Source: Methylobacterium aquaticum
GTDB taxonomy: Bacteria > Pseudomonadota > Alphaproteobacteria > Rhizobiales > Beijerinckiaceae
Direction of reading: 5' to 3'
Length of the DNA stretch: 62,716 bases
Assembly: GCF_001043915.1 (NCBI RefSeq)
Contig: NZ_LABX01000129.1
Coordinates: 1-62,716, forward strand
Shown here: positions 10,939 through 20,600 of the stretch, in pieces
Layout: every line of letters starts with the position of its first letter
Numbering within the stretch: the first letter of the stretch is position 1
Made by a program: the position numbers and the translations under genes
Notes under the pieces: model-generated
Database searches by the model: none
What the model saw: the letters and a program-made list of their open reading frames with translations, nothing else
Told to the model about the DNA's origin: nothing

Positions 10939-11889
10939 TCATGCCAGCGCCATCAGGAAGCGCTCGATCAGCTCCAGGGCCCGTTGGGTCATGGCGAGGT
11001 TGTAGCGGATGAAGACGTGGCAGCCCCCGGTATAGACCGAGGTGTAGCCGCCATTGTTGGCCGCGGCCCAGCGCATCGACATGAACAGCGTGTCGTCGAG
11101 GAGGGGATCGCGGGTGCCGACCGAGAACAGGGCCGGCGGCAGGCCGGCGAGGTCGGCATAGAGTGGCGAGACGTCGGGCGAGCGCCGGGGGACGCCCTTG
11201 GGCACGAAGCCGTCGGCGAAGCGGCGGATGTCGGTCGAGTTCAGGACGAGGCGCTCCTCGCCCCAGTTGCGGGCGCTCGCGGTGACGCCGAGGTCGTAGA
11301 GGCCGGAGAACAGGTTGGCGCCGCGGAACGCCTTGGGCAGCCGGTGGCGGTCGCGCAGGCGCAGCAGCGTCATCACGCTCAGATGCGCGCCGACCGATTC
11401 GCCGCCGATGGTCAGCGCCTCGACCCCGAACAGCTTGCGGCCCTCGTGGTGGAGCCAGAGCGCCGCCGCCTCGCAATCGTCGATCGGGGCCGGATAGGGA
11501 TGCTCGGGCGCCAGCCGGTACGCGACCGAGACGCAGACGAAGCCGCAGCGGTCGGCGATGCGCTCGAGCCAGGGATCCTGCTCGTCGGCTCCGCCCCAGA
11601 CCCAGCCGCCGGAATGGATGTGCAGGTAGGCGCCGCGGGGCTTCCGCTGCGGCCGGATCACCCGCAGGGCGAGCGGCCCGCCGGGTCCCGGGATCGTGAT
11701 CGTCTCGGCCCGGGCGCTGGGCGGCATCGCCGGATAGGCGAGGCTGCCGCGCCGGCGGCGCTCGCGCACCTCGTCCACCGGCATGGACCAGGGGTCAGGC
11801 GCCTGAGCCTGGGCGGCGATGATCTCCCGGTTCAGCCGCTCGGCGTCGGGGTCGGCTTTCGCCGGGTCGAAGAGCGCGTGGTCGATCAT
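10939..11889 (-). CDS. Alpha/beta hydrolase of the HSL (family IV esterase) group
   Basis: A 316-residue esterase. The oxyanion motif reads HSGGW rather than the usual HGGG (LHIHSGGWVWGG). The nucleophile lies in GGESVGAH, the acid residue probably in GTRDPLLDDT, and the catalytic His in GGCHVF, so the triad looks complete. Family IV esterases hydrolyse short acyl esters in the cytoplasm. A longer frame begins at 11985, but ATG 11889 (MIDHALFDPAKAD) starts where the family usually does; neither start has a strong ribosome binding site. It is the first gene of a short operon with the EamA transporter and diverges from the DUF6460 gene. Confidence 0.85.
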   Translation of the reverse strand: MIDHALFDPAKADPDAERLNREIIAAQAQAPDPWSMPVDEVRERRRRGSLAYPAMPPSARAETITIPGPGGPLALRVIRPQRKPRGAYLHIHSGGWVWGGADEQDPWLERIADRCGFVCVSVAYRLAPEHPYPAPIDDCEAAALWLHHEGRKLFGVEALTIGGESVGAHLSVMTLLRLRDRHRLPKAFRGANLFSGLYDLGVTASARNWGEERLVLNSTDIRRFADGFVPKGVPRRSPDVSPLYADLAGLPPALFSVGTRDPLLDDTLFMSMRWAAANNGGYTSVYTGGCHVFIRYNLAMTQRALELIERFLMALA

Positions 11890-12088
11890 GCTCGGAGTAT
11901 CAATCTCGCGGCGCTGCGCCGCCGGCGCGGGGCGGCGGAGCGTCTCGGGGTTGCGGGCGGGCCACGTCCTGCCCGGATGAGTCACCGGGCATCTTGGGAT
12001 ATTCCACGAAGGTTGCCATCTCAGGTCCGGATTGCCAAACGGTGCAATGCGTCGGGTCGCACCGGGTTTCGTTCAGGATGTGACAATC

Positions 12089-12102
12089 CCGCAACGTTGC
12101 GG
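12089..12102. promoter_or_regulatory. Perfect 14-bp palindrome in a divergent promoter region
   Basis: CCGCAACGTTGCGG is a perfect palindrome about 78 bp before the DUF6460 start and about 200 bp before the divergent esterase start. It could be an operator. No regulator is encoded next to it, so this is a weak call. Confidence 0.3.
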
Positions 12103-12179
12103 TTCCGCACCGCGGACCGTGCGGATTGCGCACCGCAACGGGTGACCGCATCTCCGGACCGGCAGGGTGGCGAGGCAGC

Positions 12180-12572
12180 ATGAGCGAGCAGAGATTCCAA
12201 CGCCCCTTCGGCGGGCAGGGACCGGGCCCCCGCGGGGGGAACGATTTCGGGCAAGAGCCCTACGGCCAGGCGCCCGGCGGCTACGGTCCGGGTGACCGGG
12301 CCGACCGGCGGTCGACCCTGCATCGCTTCCTCGGCGGCTCGCCGGGGGCCGTGCTGGTGCGGCTGGTGTTCCTGTCGCTCCTCGTCGGCGCCGGCATGGC
12401 GATGATCGGGGTCACGCCCGGCCTCCTGTTCGCCCAGGCTTACGAGACGATCCATTCGCTGGTCGCGCTCGGCTTCGAGACCTTCCACGATGCCGGCCGC
12501 TGGTTCGTCGCCGGGGCCGTGGTGGTGGTGCCGCTCTGGCTCCTCTCGCGCGTCTTCGCCCGCAGCCGTTGA
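12180..12572 (+). CDS. DUF6460-like small membrane protein
   Basis: A 130-residue protein. The first 45 residues are Gly/Pro/Gln-rich and hydrophilic. Two hydrophobic segments follow (VLVRLVFLSLLVGAGMAMIG and WFVAGAVVVVPLWLLSRVF). The order FLGGSPGAVLVRLVFLSL and the basic C-terminus match DUF6460 proteins of Hyphomicrobiales as I remember them; their function is unknown. The chosen ATG precedes MSEQRFQRPFGG; an in-frame start 54 bp upstream would add residues without a better ribosome binding site. The MATE gene begins 14 bp after the stop, so co-transcription is likely. Confidence 0.75.
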   Translation: MSEQRFQRPFGGQGPGPRGGNDFGQEPYGQAPGGYGPGDRADRRSTLHRFLGGSPGAVLVRLVFLSLLVGAGMAMIGVTPGLLFAQAYETIHSLVALGFETFHDAGRWFVAGAVVVVPLWLLSRVFARSR

Positions 12573-12586
12573 GCGGATCCGGAGCG

Positions 12587-13960
12587 ATGCATCCCGCCGC
12601 CCCGGGCCGGTCCGGCGCGAGTCCGGAGGTCACGCACCGCCGGATCCTCGCCCTCGCCCTGCCGATGACGCTCGCCAACGTCACGACGCCGCTCCTCGGC
12701 CTCGTCGGGACAGCGGCGGTGGGGCGGCTCGGCGATGCGGCACTCCTCGGGGCTTTGGCCCTCGGGGCGGTGGTCTTCGACTACCTGTTCTGGACCTTCG
12801 GCGCCCTGCGCATGGCCACGGCCGGCCTCACCGCCCAGGCGGCGGGGGCCGGCGACGGCCCTGAGATCGACCGGACGCTCGCCCGGGCGCTCGCGGTGGC
12901 GCTGGCGGTCGGCCTCGTCATGGTGGTGCTGCAAGGTCCGCTCGGGGCGGTGGCCCTCCGGCTGTTCGGCGCCAGCCCGGCGGTGAATGCCGCGCTCGCC
13001 AGCTACGTCGCGGTGCGGATCTGGTGCGCGCCGTTCACCCTGGCGAACTACGCCATCCTCGGCTCGACCCTCGGGCGCGGCCGCACCGATCTCGGCCTCG
13101 GCCTTCAGGTGGCGATCAACGCCGTCAATGTCGGGCTCACCCTGCTGTTCGTCCTCGGCCTCGGAGCCGGCGTCGCCGGGGCGGCGCTCGCCACCCTGCT
13201 GGCGGAGGTCGCCGGCACGGCCCTCGGGCTCCTGGTGCTGCACCGCCTCGGCTGCCGGCCCTGGCGCGTGCCCCTGGCCGAGATCGTCGAGCGCGCCGGC
13301 CTCACCCGGATGCTGGCGGTGAACGGCGACGTGATGGTCCGCACGCTGGCCCTCATCACTGCGCTCGCGCTGTTCACCGGGCTCGGCGCGCGGGCCGGCG
13401 ACGTGACGCTCGCGGCCAATGCGGTGCTGCAAAACCTCTTCCTGATCGGCAGCTTCTTCCTCGATGGCTTCGCCACCGCCGCGGAGGTCCTGTGCGGCCA
13501 GGCGCTTGGCGCCCGCGACGAGGGCGCCTTCCGGGGTGCCGTCCGGCTCTCCCTCGGCTGGTGCCTCGGCTTCGCGCTGGCGGTGTCGGGGCTGTTCCTC
13601 GCCATTGGCGGCCCGTTCATCGACGCGATCACCACCGCGCCGGAGATCCGGGCCTTCGCGCGCGATTACCTCGTCTATGCCGCCCTGACGCCGCTCGCGG
13701 CGGCGGCAGCCTTCGCCTTCGACGGAATCTATATCGGGGCGACCTGGACCCGGGCGATGCGCAACCTGATGCTGGCAGCCCTTGCCGTCGATGCCGCGAT
13801 GCTGGCGGCGACGCGGGATCTCGGCAATACCGGCCTGTGGCTCGCCATGCTGACCTTCCTGGCCGCCCGCGGCCTCGGCCAGGCGCTGCTCTATCGGCGG
13901 CTCGCGGCCGCCGCCTTCCCGCCGCCGCGGGTCGGTGTCCTGACGGAGGCGACGCGATGA
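12587..13960 (+). CDS. MATE family efflux transporter
   Basis: A 457-residue inner-membrane protein with about twelve helices in two homologous halves. The N-terminal half begins with ILALALPMTLANVTTPLLG, and the middle holds NGDVMVRTLALI and FFLDGFATAAEVLCGQ, both typical of DinF-like MATE exporters, which use a cation gradient to expel drugs or metabolites. I use the ATG at 12587; a TTG at 12569 overlapping the DUF6460 stop would add six residues. The stop overlaps the start of the GFA gene as ATGA, indicating translational coupling. The exported compound is unknown. Confidence 0.88.
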   Translation: MHPAAPGRSGASPEVTHRRILALALPMTLANVTTPLLGLVGTAAVGRLGDAALLGALALGAVVFDYLFWTFGALRMATAGLTAQAAGAGDGPEIDRTLARALAVALAVGLVMVVLQGPLGAVALRLFGASPAVNAALASYVAVRIWCAPFTLANYAILGSTLGRGRTDLGLGLQVAINAVNVGLTLLFVLGLGAGVAGAALATLLAEVAGTALGLLVLHRLGCRPWRVPLAEIVERAGLTRMLAVNGDVMVRTLALITALALFTGLGARAGDVTLAANAVLQNLFLIGSFFLDGFATAAEVLCGQALGARDEGAFRGAVRLSLGWCLGFALAVSGLFLAIGGPFIDAITTAPEIRAFARDYLVYAALTPLAAAAAFAFDGIYIGATWTRAMRNLMLAALAVDAAMLAATRDLGNTGLWLAMLTFLAARGLGQALLYRRLAAAAFPPPRVGVLTEATR

Positions 13961-14358
13961 GCACGATGATCCTGGGCGGATGCCGCTGCGGCGCCGTGCG
14001 CTACACGGCGGACGGGGAGCCGTGGAACGTCACCGTCTGCCATTGTGCCGATTGCCGCGGCGCCACCGGGGCGCCGATGGTCGGGTGGCTCACCGTGCGG
14101 CGGGATGCCTGCCGCTTCACCGCGGCGCCGTCCTGGTTCCGCTCCAGCCACCGAGCCGAGCGCGGCTTCTGCCCGTGCTGCGGCACGCCGCTCACCTACC
14201 GCGCCGACGACCTGCCGGACGAGATCGACCTGAGCCTGGCGAGCCTCGACGATCCCGAGCGCTTTCCGCCGCAAGACCACGTCTGGGTCTCCCGCCGCCT
14301 GTCCTGGGTCGTCCTGCCGTCCGGGCTGCCCTGCCATCCGCAGGCCCGCGGGGCCTGA
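13957..14358 (+). CDS. GFA family zinc-binding protein
   Basis: A 133-residue protein with the three cysteine sites of the GFA (glutathione-dependent formaldehyde-activating, CENP-V-like) fold: CRCG near residue 9, CHCADC near 30 and CPCCG near 70. These bind two zinc ions. Its small beta-sheet size is normal. Most GFA proteins are not proven to act on formaldehyde, so I give only the family name. Its ATG overlaps the MATE stop (ATGA), so both are made from one message. A methyltransferase gene follows after 45 bp. Confidence 0.88.
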   Translation: MSTMILGGCRCGAVRYTADGEPWNVTVCHCADCRGATGAPMVGWLTVRRDACRFTAAPSWFRSSHRAERGFCPCCGTPLTYRADDLPDEIDLSLASLDDPERFPPQDHVWVSRRLSWVVLPSGLPCHPQARGA

Positions 14359-14403
14359 TCCGCTCTCCGACCCGTTTCTTTCCGCCGCACGAGACGATCC
14401 CGC

Positions 14404-15228
14404 ATGACGATGGCGGACCCGACCGCTGACCTCGAGACCGAGGCGCCGTACCTGGCGCCGCGCCGGGTCGACGACCCGGCGGACTGCACCTTCAACCACG
14501 CCATCGACCTGCCGGGGCACGGCACGATGGCGGGAGCCTGGGATCTGCGGGCGGGGCTCGACGCCTATCTCGGCCACGTCGCGGTGGCGGGCAAGCGCGT
14601 CCTCGATGTCGGCGCCACCAGCGGCTATCTCGGCTTCGCCATGGAGGCGCGCGGCGCCGAGGTGGTGTCCTACGACTTTTCCGGCGCGGCCTGCTGGGAG
14701 ATGGTGCCGTATCCGGATTTCGAGCGCGCGGTGATCGCGCCGGAGATCCGCAATCACCTGCGCCGGTTCGAGAATGCGTTCTGGTTCTCGCACGCCGCAC
14801 TCGGGTCGCGGGCGCGGCGGGCCGGCGGCTCGCTCTATGACGTGCCGGAGGCGATCGGACCCGTCGACGTTGCGGTGCTCGGCAACGCCTTGGCGCGCCT
14901 GCGCGACCCGTTCCGGGCCCTCCACGGTGCCCTGCGGCTCACCCGAGAGACCGTGGTGGTGACCGAGATGCTGCCGAAATCGCTGCAATTCCTGCGCTAC
15001 TGGCCGCGCAGCCTCGGCCTGCCGCTGTTCCTCCTGCCCCGATCGAGCCAGCGGATCCGCTTCGATACCTGGTGGACCATCGCCCCGGGCACGATGCAGG
15101 AACTCCTGGCGATCCTCGGCTTCGGCGAGTCGGCCGTGACCTATCACCGCCCGCCGCTGCTCGGGCAGAAGAGGCTCTGCTACACGGTGGTGGCGCGGCG
15201 GACCGAGCCGACCAATCCGGAATTGTGA
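14404..15228 (+). CDS. Class I SAM-dependent methyltransferase
   Basis: A 274-residue protein with a Rossmann-type methyltransferase core. Motif I is VLDVGATSGYLGF (about 62-74), the acidic residue ending strand 2 is in VVSYDFSG, and the motif IV region reads VDVAVLGNALARLRDP. The C-terminal part (QRIRFDTWWTIAPGTMQELL) resembles enzymes that modify small molecules, including tRNA U34 carboxymethyltransferase-like and other DUF1698-like methyltransferases. The acceptor substrate is unknown. The gene ends the plus-strand run from 12180 and is followed by a dispersed repeat that separates it from pyrD. Confidence 0.82.
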   Translation: MTMADPTADLETEAPYLAPRRVDDPADCTFNHAIDLPGHGTMAGAWDLRAGLDAYLGHVAVAGKRVLDVGATSGYLGFAMEARGAEVVSYDFSGAACWEMVPYPDFERAVIAPEIRNHLRRFENAFWFSHAALGSRARRAGGSLYDVPEAIGPVDVAVLGNALARLRDPFRALHGALRLTRETVVVTEMLPKSLQFLRYWPRSLGLPLFLLPRSSQRIRFDTWWTIAPGTMQELLAILGFGESAVTYHRPPLLGQKRLCYTVVARRTEPTNPEL

Positions 15229-15319
15229 GCGTCCCGACATTCGGGGCACGCATGGCCGGACCCTCGCCCGCAGGGGGGAAGGGTCCATGGGGGCGGCTTT
15301 TCGATGATGTCAGCGTCTC

Positions 15320-15444
15320 ATACCAACGGTCGTTGAAAACGACCTTTGGTTCTGTTCTCGAATTTTCGCCAAGCCTCTGGCTTGACATCGAAAATTCGAG
15401 ATGGGTCAACGGCCCGATGCGTCAGCATCTTGGGCCGTTGGTAT
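15320..15444 (+). repeat. Dispersed inverted-repeat element, family A copy 1
   Basis: A 125-bp non-coding element bounded by near-perfect 12-bp terminal inverted repeats: ATACCAACGGTC on the left and GGCCGTTGGTAT on the right. Internal landmarks are CGTTGAAAACGACC, ATTTTCGCCAAGCC, TTGACATCGAAAATTCGAGA and GATGCGTCAGCATC. The same landmarks recur in reverse orientation at 34052-34223. The right end touches the stop codon of pyrD. It is shaped like a small non-autonomous (MITE-like) or REP-type repeat and may also form a stem between the convergent methyltransferase and pyrD genes. Confidence 0.8.
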
Positions 15445-16517
15445 CACGCCGAGCGGGCCAGTTCCGCCGCGTCGCGCCCGACGACGCCCGCGAGGCTCTC
15501 GAGCCCCTCAGCCTCCATCCGGCGCACCAGCCCCGCCTTGATCTCGCCGATCAGGCCCGGCCCCGCATAGACCAGCGCCGAGTAGAGCTGCACCAGGCTC
15601 GCCCCGGCCCGGATTTTGGTCCAGGCGGCCTCCGCCGAGTCGATCCCGCCGACGCCGATCAGCGGCAGCTCGGCCCCGACCCGCAGATAGGTCTCGGCGA
15701 GGAGGCGGGTCGAGGGCGCGAAGAGCGGGCGGCCGGACAGGCCGCCGGTCTCGGCCCTGGCAGCCCCGGCGAGGCTCGCCGGCCGCGCCACCGTGGTGTT
15801 GGAGACGACGAGCGCGTCGACGCCCCGGCGCCGCGCCGTGGCGGTCATCGCGTCGAGGCCGTCGAGGCCGATATCGGGGGCGATCTTGAGCAGCAACGCC
15901 GTGCCCGCGCCGGAAGCGTCGCGGGCCGCGATCACCCGGGCGAGCAGGTCGTCGAGGAACGCCTCCCCCTGGAGATCGCGCAGGCCCGGCGTGTTGGGCG
16001 AGGAGACGTTGACGGTGATGAAGTCGACGAGCCCGGCAAGCCCTGTCGTGCAGGCGACATAGTCGGACAGGCGGTCGGCCGAGTCCTTGTTGGCCCCGAT
16101 ATTGACCCCGACGATGCCGGGCCGGCCGCGCCGGGCGGCGAGGCGGGTGCGGACCGTCGTCAGCCCCTCGCTGTTGAGGCCGAACCGGTTGATCACCGCC
16201 CCGTCCTCCGGCAGCCGGAAGACCCGCGGGCGCGGGTTGCCGGGCTGCGGCCGGGGCACCACGCCGCCGACCTCGACGAAGCCGAAGCCGAGCCCGAGCA
16301 AGGCGTCGGGCGCCCGCGCCCCCTTGTCGAACCCCGCCGCCAGACCGACCGGATTGGGGAAGCGCCGGGACATAACCGTTACGCAGAGACGAGGATCATC
16401 GATCGGCGGATGTCCCAGGGGAAGGCGCGCCAATGCCCCTAACGTCAGGGTGTGGGCGGTCTCGGCGTCGAGGGCCTGCAACACCGGGCGGACGAGCGGG
16501 AAAACAGCCGAGAGCAA
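15444..16517 (-). CDS. pyrD: Dihydroorotate dehydrogenase (quinone), class 2
   Basis: A membrane-associated flavoenzyme of about 357 residues that oxidises dihydroorotate to orotate in pyrimidine synthesis (EC 1.3.5.2). Key features are [32 protein letters not shown], the active-site serine segment [15 protein letters not shown], the KIAPD lysine and the FMN-binding GVGGIDS. The N-terminal hydrophobic helix ([16 protein letters not shown]) marks class 2. No ATG fits; two in-frame TTG codons occur at 16523 and 16517. AAGGGG sits 6 nt before the second, so I choose 16517. The start lies against the DUF952 stop, so translation is probably coupled. Confidence 0.93.
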   Translation of the reverse strand: MLSAVFPLVRPVLQALDAETAHTLTLGALARLPLGHPPIDDPRLCVTVMSRRFPNPVGLAAGFDKGARAPDALLGLGFGFVEVGGVVPRPQPGNPRPRVFRLPEDGAVINRFGLNSEGLTTVRTRLAARRGRPGIVGVNIGANKDSADRLSDYVACTTGLAGLVDFITVNVSSPNTPGLRDLQGEAFLDDLLARVIAARDASGAGTALLLKIAPDIGLDGLDAMTATARRRGVDALVVSNTTVARPASLAGAARAETGGLSGRPLFAPSTRLLAETYLRVGAELPLIGVGGIDSAEAAWTKIRAGASLVQLYSALVYAGPGLIGEIKAGLVRRMEAEGLESLAGVVGRDAAELARSA

Positions 16518-16519
16518 GA

Positions 16520-16867
16520 TCAACCCCTTATGGAATCAGGAAAAATATGCACGCCGCCGGGTCCCGCCGGCAGCCGCTCGACGTGCCGGACGGCAGAGAG
16601 CGGCAGCGGCCCGTAGAGATGCGGGAACAGGTCCCCGCCGCGGGACGGCTCGTAGCGCAGGGCCTCCCCGAGCGCCTCGGCGTCGACGGCGATCAGGAGA
16701 AGATTATCCTGTCCCGAGAAATGCTTGGCGGCCGTCTCGGGGGCCTGAGCGGCCGTCGAGAAGTGGATGAAGCCATCCGCCAGATCGACCGGCGCGCCGT
16801 CGAAGCGGCCGGCCGCCTCGGCTTCACGCCACAGGACGGCCGGGCATATCTTGAAGATCAGGGTCAT
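16520..16867 (-). CDS. DUF952 domain protein
   Basis: A 115-residue protein of the DUF952 family. Recognisable segments are [51 protein letters not shown] and [13 protein letters not shown]. The fold is an ADP-ribosyltransferase-like small domain of unknown reaction. ATG 16867 begins the conserved MTLIFKI; a longer frame to 16915 lacks homology. The stop overlaps the pyrD start region, and a DUF952-pyrD pair is common in Hyphomicrobiales as far as I recall. Its upstream region is shared with the divergent S24-like regulator. Confidence 0.85.
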   Translation of the reverse strand: MTLIFKICPAVLWREAEAAGRFDGAPVDLADGFIHFSTAAQAPETAAKHFSGQDNLLLIAVDAEALGEALRYEPSRGGDLFPHLYGPLPLSAVRHVERLPAGPGGVHIFPDSIRG

Positions 16868-16937
16868 GGATGCCGCGGGCCTCCTTGGCGGGACGAGGGC
16901 GAGCGATAGCCGCACCGGGACAAGCCGGCAACGCCCG

Positions 16938-16965
16938 TTGCCTTTCGGAGAGGGTGCGGTACTTT
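16938..16965 (+). promoter_or_regulatory. Possible promoter of the S24-like regulator
   Basis: TTGCCT and TACTTT are separated by 16 bp in the AT-richer part of the divergent spacer, about 50 bp before the regulator start. The match to a housekeeping promoter is modest. Confidence 0.3.
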
Positions 16966-17016
16966 ACATTTGTTAGTTCGGTGGTGAACGCCGACCCGCG
17001 TCAGGCCAAGTCTCCC

Positions 17017-17646
17017 ATGCTGTCCCACGAGCGAATCTGGTCCGCGATCGATCAGCTCGCCCAGCGCAACAACTTGACGGCGTCGGGCCTCGCGAAGCGT
17101 GCCGGTCTCGATGCGACGAGCTTCAACCGCTCGAAGCGGGTGAGCCCCGACGGGCGCAAGCGCTGGCCCTCGACGGAATCGGTCTCCAAGATCCTGGCGG
17201 CCACCGGTGCCACCCTGGACGACTTCCTGCGCCTGATCGAGCCGCGGGAGATCGACGCCCGCATCGCCGCGGTGCCGCTGATCGGCAGCGAGAGCGCGGC
17301 CGGCCAGATCGGCGCCAACGGCTTGCCGTCTCACGGCAGCGTCGTCGAGGAGGTGATGATGCCGCGGATCGGGCAGGAACGCTGCTTTGCCATCGCGGTG
17401 CGGGACGGCGCCCTGGCTCCGCTCTACCGGGACGGCGACGTGCTGGTGGTCTCTCCCACCGCGGCGATCCGCAAGGGCGACCGGGTGGTGACCTGCCTCG
17501 GCGGTGGCAGCATCCTGGTCGCCGAGCTGAAGCGCCGCACCGCCCGGACCGCCGAACTCAGGGGGCCGGTTCCCGGGGAGCCGGACCGGATCGTCCCGAC
17601 CTCCGAGATCGCCTGGATGGCCCGGGTGATGTGGGTGCGGCACTGA
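17017..17646 (+). CDS. S24/LexA-like helix-turn-helix regulator with altered active site
   Basis: A 209-residue regulator. The N-terminal helix-turn-helix (about 5-40) reads LAQRNNLTASGLAKRAGLDATSFNRSKR. The C-terminal half (about 85-205) has the S24 peptidase fold of LexA and phage repressors, including LYRDGDVLVVSP and KGDRVV. Aligned on that segment, the nucleophile serine of the GDSM-type motif is replaced (RDGAL, Ala132), while a lysine (Lys172 in AELKRR) remains near the usual position. I therefore infer a DNA-binding regulator that does not cleave itself. ATG 17017 gives the start of homology; an in-frame GTG at 16984 is possible. It is divergent from DUF952-pyrD and ends 6 bp from the convergent sensor kinase gene. 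Confidence 0.82.
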   Translation: MLSHERIWSAIDQLAQRNNLTASGLAKRAGLDATSFNRSKRVSPDGRKRWPSTESVSKILAATGATLDDFLRLIEPREIDARIAAVPLIGSESAAGQIGANGLPSHGSVVEEVMMPRIGQERCFAIAVRDGALAPLYRDGDVLVVSPTAAIRKGDRVVTCLGGGSILVAELKRRTARTAELRGPVPGEPDRIVPTSEIAWMARVMWVRH

Positions 17647-17652
17647 GGCTGT

Positions 17653-20600
17653 TCACTCCGCGGCCTGCCGGGTGCGCCACTGGGTCAGCAGGGCGCGGAG
17701 CGCGGCGGGCTTGATGGGCTTGCTCAGTACCTGGACGCGCTGCGCCGCCGCGGCGTCGCGCACGCCCGGCGAGCGGTCGGCGGTCAGGAGCACCGCCGGG
17801 ATGTCGGCGGCGAGCGCCGCCCGCAATCCCGCGATCAGGTCGAGGCCGGTGCCCTGATCCAGGTGGTAATCGGCCACGATGACATCCGGGCGCAAGCGGT
17901 CGCCGAGGACGAGAGCCAGCGCCTCGCTGAGCGAGCCGGCGGTGTGCAGCGTGCAGCCCCAACTGCCGACGAGCACCCGCATCCCGTCAACGATCGCCGG
18001 CTCGTTGTCGACCGCCAGCACCGTCAAACCGGCGAGCGGCACCATGGCCGGGCGGGGCGCCTCGCCCTGCGCCTCGACCACCGGCCGCAAGGGGGCGCCC
18101 GGCACCGCGACCGAGAAGGTCGAGCCGCGGCCCGGCCGCGAGGCGAGGCTGACCGGATGGTCGAGGAGCCGCGCGGTCCGATCGACGATCGACAGGCCGA
18201 GGCCGAGGCCGCGGGCGACCCGCGCGCCCTGGTCGAGGCGCTGGAACTCGCGGAAGACCAGGGTCTGCTGCCCCGCCGGGATGCCGAGCCCGGTATCGAG
18301 CACCATCAGCACCACCCGGTCGCCGCGCCGCCGCGCGCCGACGAGCACGCGCCCCCGCGGCGTGTACTTGATGGCGTTCGACACCAGATTGTGCAGCAGC
18401 CGGCGCAGCAATTGCCGGTCGGAGCGCACGGCGAGCGAGGACGGCATCACGGTGAGGCGAAGTCCCTTCTCCTGCGCCATCGGACCGAATTCACGCTGGA
18501 CCTGGCGAAACAGTTCCGAGACCCGCACGATCGAGAGCTGGGGCTTCAACGCCCCGGTATCGAGGCGCGAGATCTCCAGCAGGGCGGTCAGGATCTCCTC
18601 GACGGCGTCCAGGGAGGCATCGACGTTCTCGGCGAGCGTCGGGTCGGTGCCCCGGTCGCGCTCGACGAGCGCGCTGGCATAGAGCCGGGCGGCGTTGAGC
18701 GGCTGGAGGATGTCGTGGCTGGCCGCCGCCAGGAAGCGGGTCTTCGAGGCGTTGGCCTCGTCGGCCTCGGCCTTGGCCCGGGTCAGCGCCGCGTTGAGGC
18801 GGGTCAGCTCCTCGGTGCGCTCGCGCACCCGGGTCTCCAGCTCCTCGTTGAGGCGGGTGCGGGCCTCCTCGGCGGCGACCGACTCGGTCACGTCGGTATA
18901 GGTCGCCACCACGCCGCCATTCGGCAGCAGGTTGGCGCGGATCTCGATCACCCGGCCGCTCGGATGCAGGCGCAGGCGCTGCGGCCCGGATTCGAGCCGG
19001 AAGGCGGCGATGCGCTCGGCCACCAGGGTGTCGGCGTTCCGTGCCCCGTAGGCGCCGCGGCCGGCATTGAAGCGCACGATCGCCTCGAGCCCGATGCCGG
19101 TCTGGATCATGTCCGGCGGCAGGTCGTAGAGGTCGGTGAAGGCGCGGTTCCACACGATCAGCTTCATGTCGCGGTCGAAGACCGTGATGCCCTGCTTGGC
19201 GTGATCGAGCCCGTGCTGGAGGATGTCGCGGCTGTACTGGAACGCCGCCGAGGCGTCGTCGAGGAGCTTGAGCGCGGCGCGGGGCGAGACGTTGCGGCGG
19301 CGCAGGAGCAGCGACAGGGCGAGCCGGGCCGAGGAGGCCCCGATCGCCGAGGCGAGCAGGTGCTCGGCGTGGCGCAATTCGGGCAGCCCGGCCACCGCGT
19401 CGTCCCGCAGCGGCCCGCGCCCCTGTCCATGCGCGAACTCCTCGAAGGCCCGCATCGCCCGTTCCTCGCCGAGGAACCGGGCCACCGTGGCGCGCAGCTC
19501 CGTCACGGTCACGGCGCTGCGAAACAGCCGGAAGCTTGGCGCCCCCGGTTTCCCGGCCTGGTGCCCGAAAGCCTCGGCCTGAAGCCGCTCGATCGCGCTC
19601 GGCGGCCGCAGGAGCGAGAAGACGATGTAGGCGAGCGCGTTGAGACCGAGGCTCCACAGGGAGCCGTGGACGAGGCGCGGAAAGTCGTCGACGCCCATCA
19701 GCGCCGTCGGGCTCAAGGCGCCGATGCCGAATGGCCCGTCGGCGATCAGCTGGGCGCCCCAGCCGTCTCCCGTGACGAGGCTCGGCAGCAGCAGGGTATA
19801 GAGCCAGACCGCGAAGCCGACGGTGAGGCCCGCGGCGGCGCCGAGGCCGGTGCCCCGGCCCCAGTAGAGCGCCCCGACGAAGGCCGGGGCGATCTGCGCC
19901 ACCGCCGCGAAGGACAGGAGCCCGATCGAGGCGAGCGCCACCTCGCCGGCGACCCGCGAATAGGCATAGGCCACCAGCACCACCGCCACGATGGCGATCC
20001 GCCGCACCACCAGCACGTAGCCGCCGAGATCCGGCGCGCCGGCTTCGGGGGACGGCGCGGCCCCCGCCACGAGGTTGCGCCGGCGCAGCGACACCGGGAT
20101 GACGAGGTGGTTCGAGATCATGATCGCCACCGCGACCGATTCGACGATCACCATCGCGGTCGCTGCCGAGAGCCCGCCGATGAAGGCGACGAGCGCGATG
20201 CCGTCGGCCCGCTCGTGCAGGGGCAGCGCCAGCACCGTCATGTCGCGCTGCACCGTGCCTTCCGGGAACAGGGCGAGGCCGGCGAGCGCCAGGGGCACCA
20301 CGAACAGGTTGATGAGCACGAGGTAGAGCGGGACGGTCCAGGCCGCCCGCCGGACATCGGCGACCGCGCGGTTCTCCACCACCGCCATGTGGAACTGGCG
20401 CGGCAGCAGCAGGACCGCGGCGGCCGCGAGCAGGGTCTGGACGATCAGCGTGGCGGGGCCCGAGGTCTGGCCGGCGAGCGCCCCGAGGCCGTGAATGGCG
20501 CTCGACGCCTCCGGCAGGTCCCGCAGCATCCAGCCGACCACGAAGCCGCCGACGGTGACGAAGGCGAGCAGCTTGACGAGGGATTCGAGCGCCACCGCGA

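Noticed and set aside
15320..15444. Possible insertion sequence with terminal inverted repeats
   Set aside because: At 125 bp it cannot encode a transposase, and no clear target-site duplication was seen. It is kept as a repeat only.
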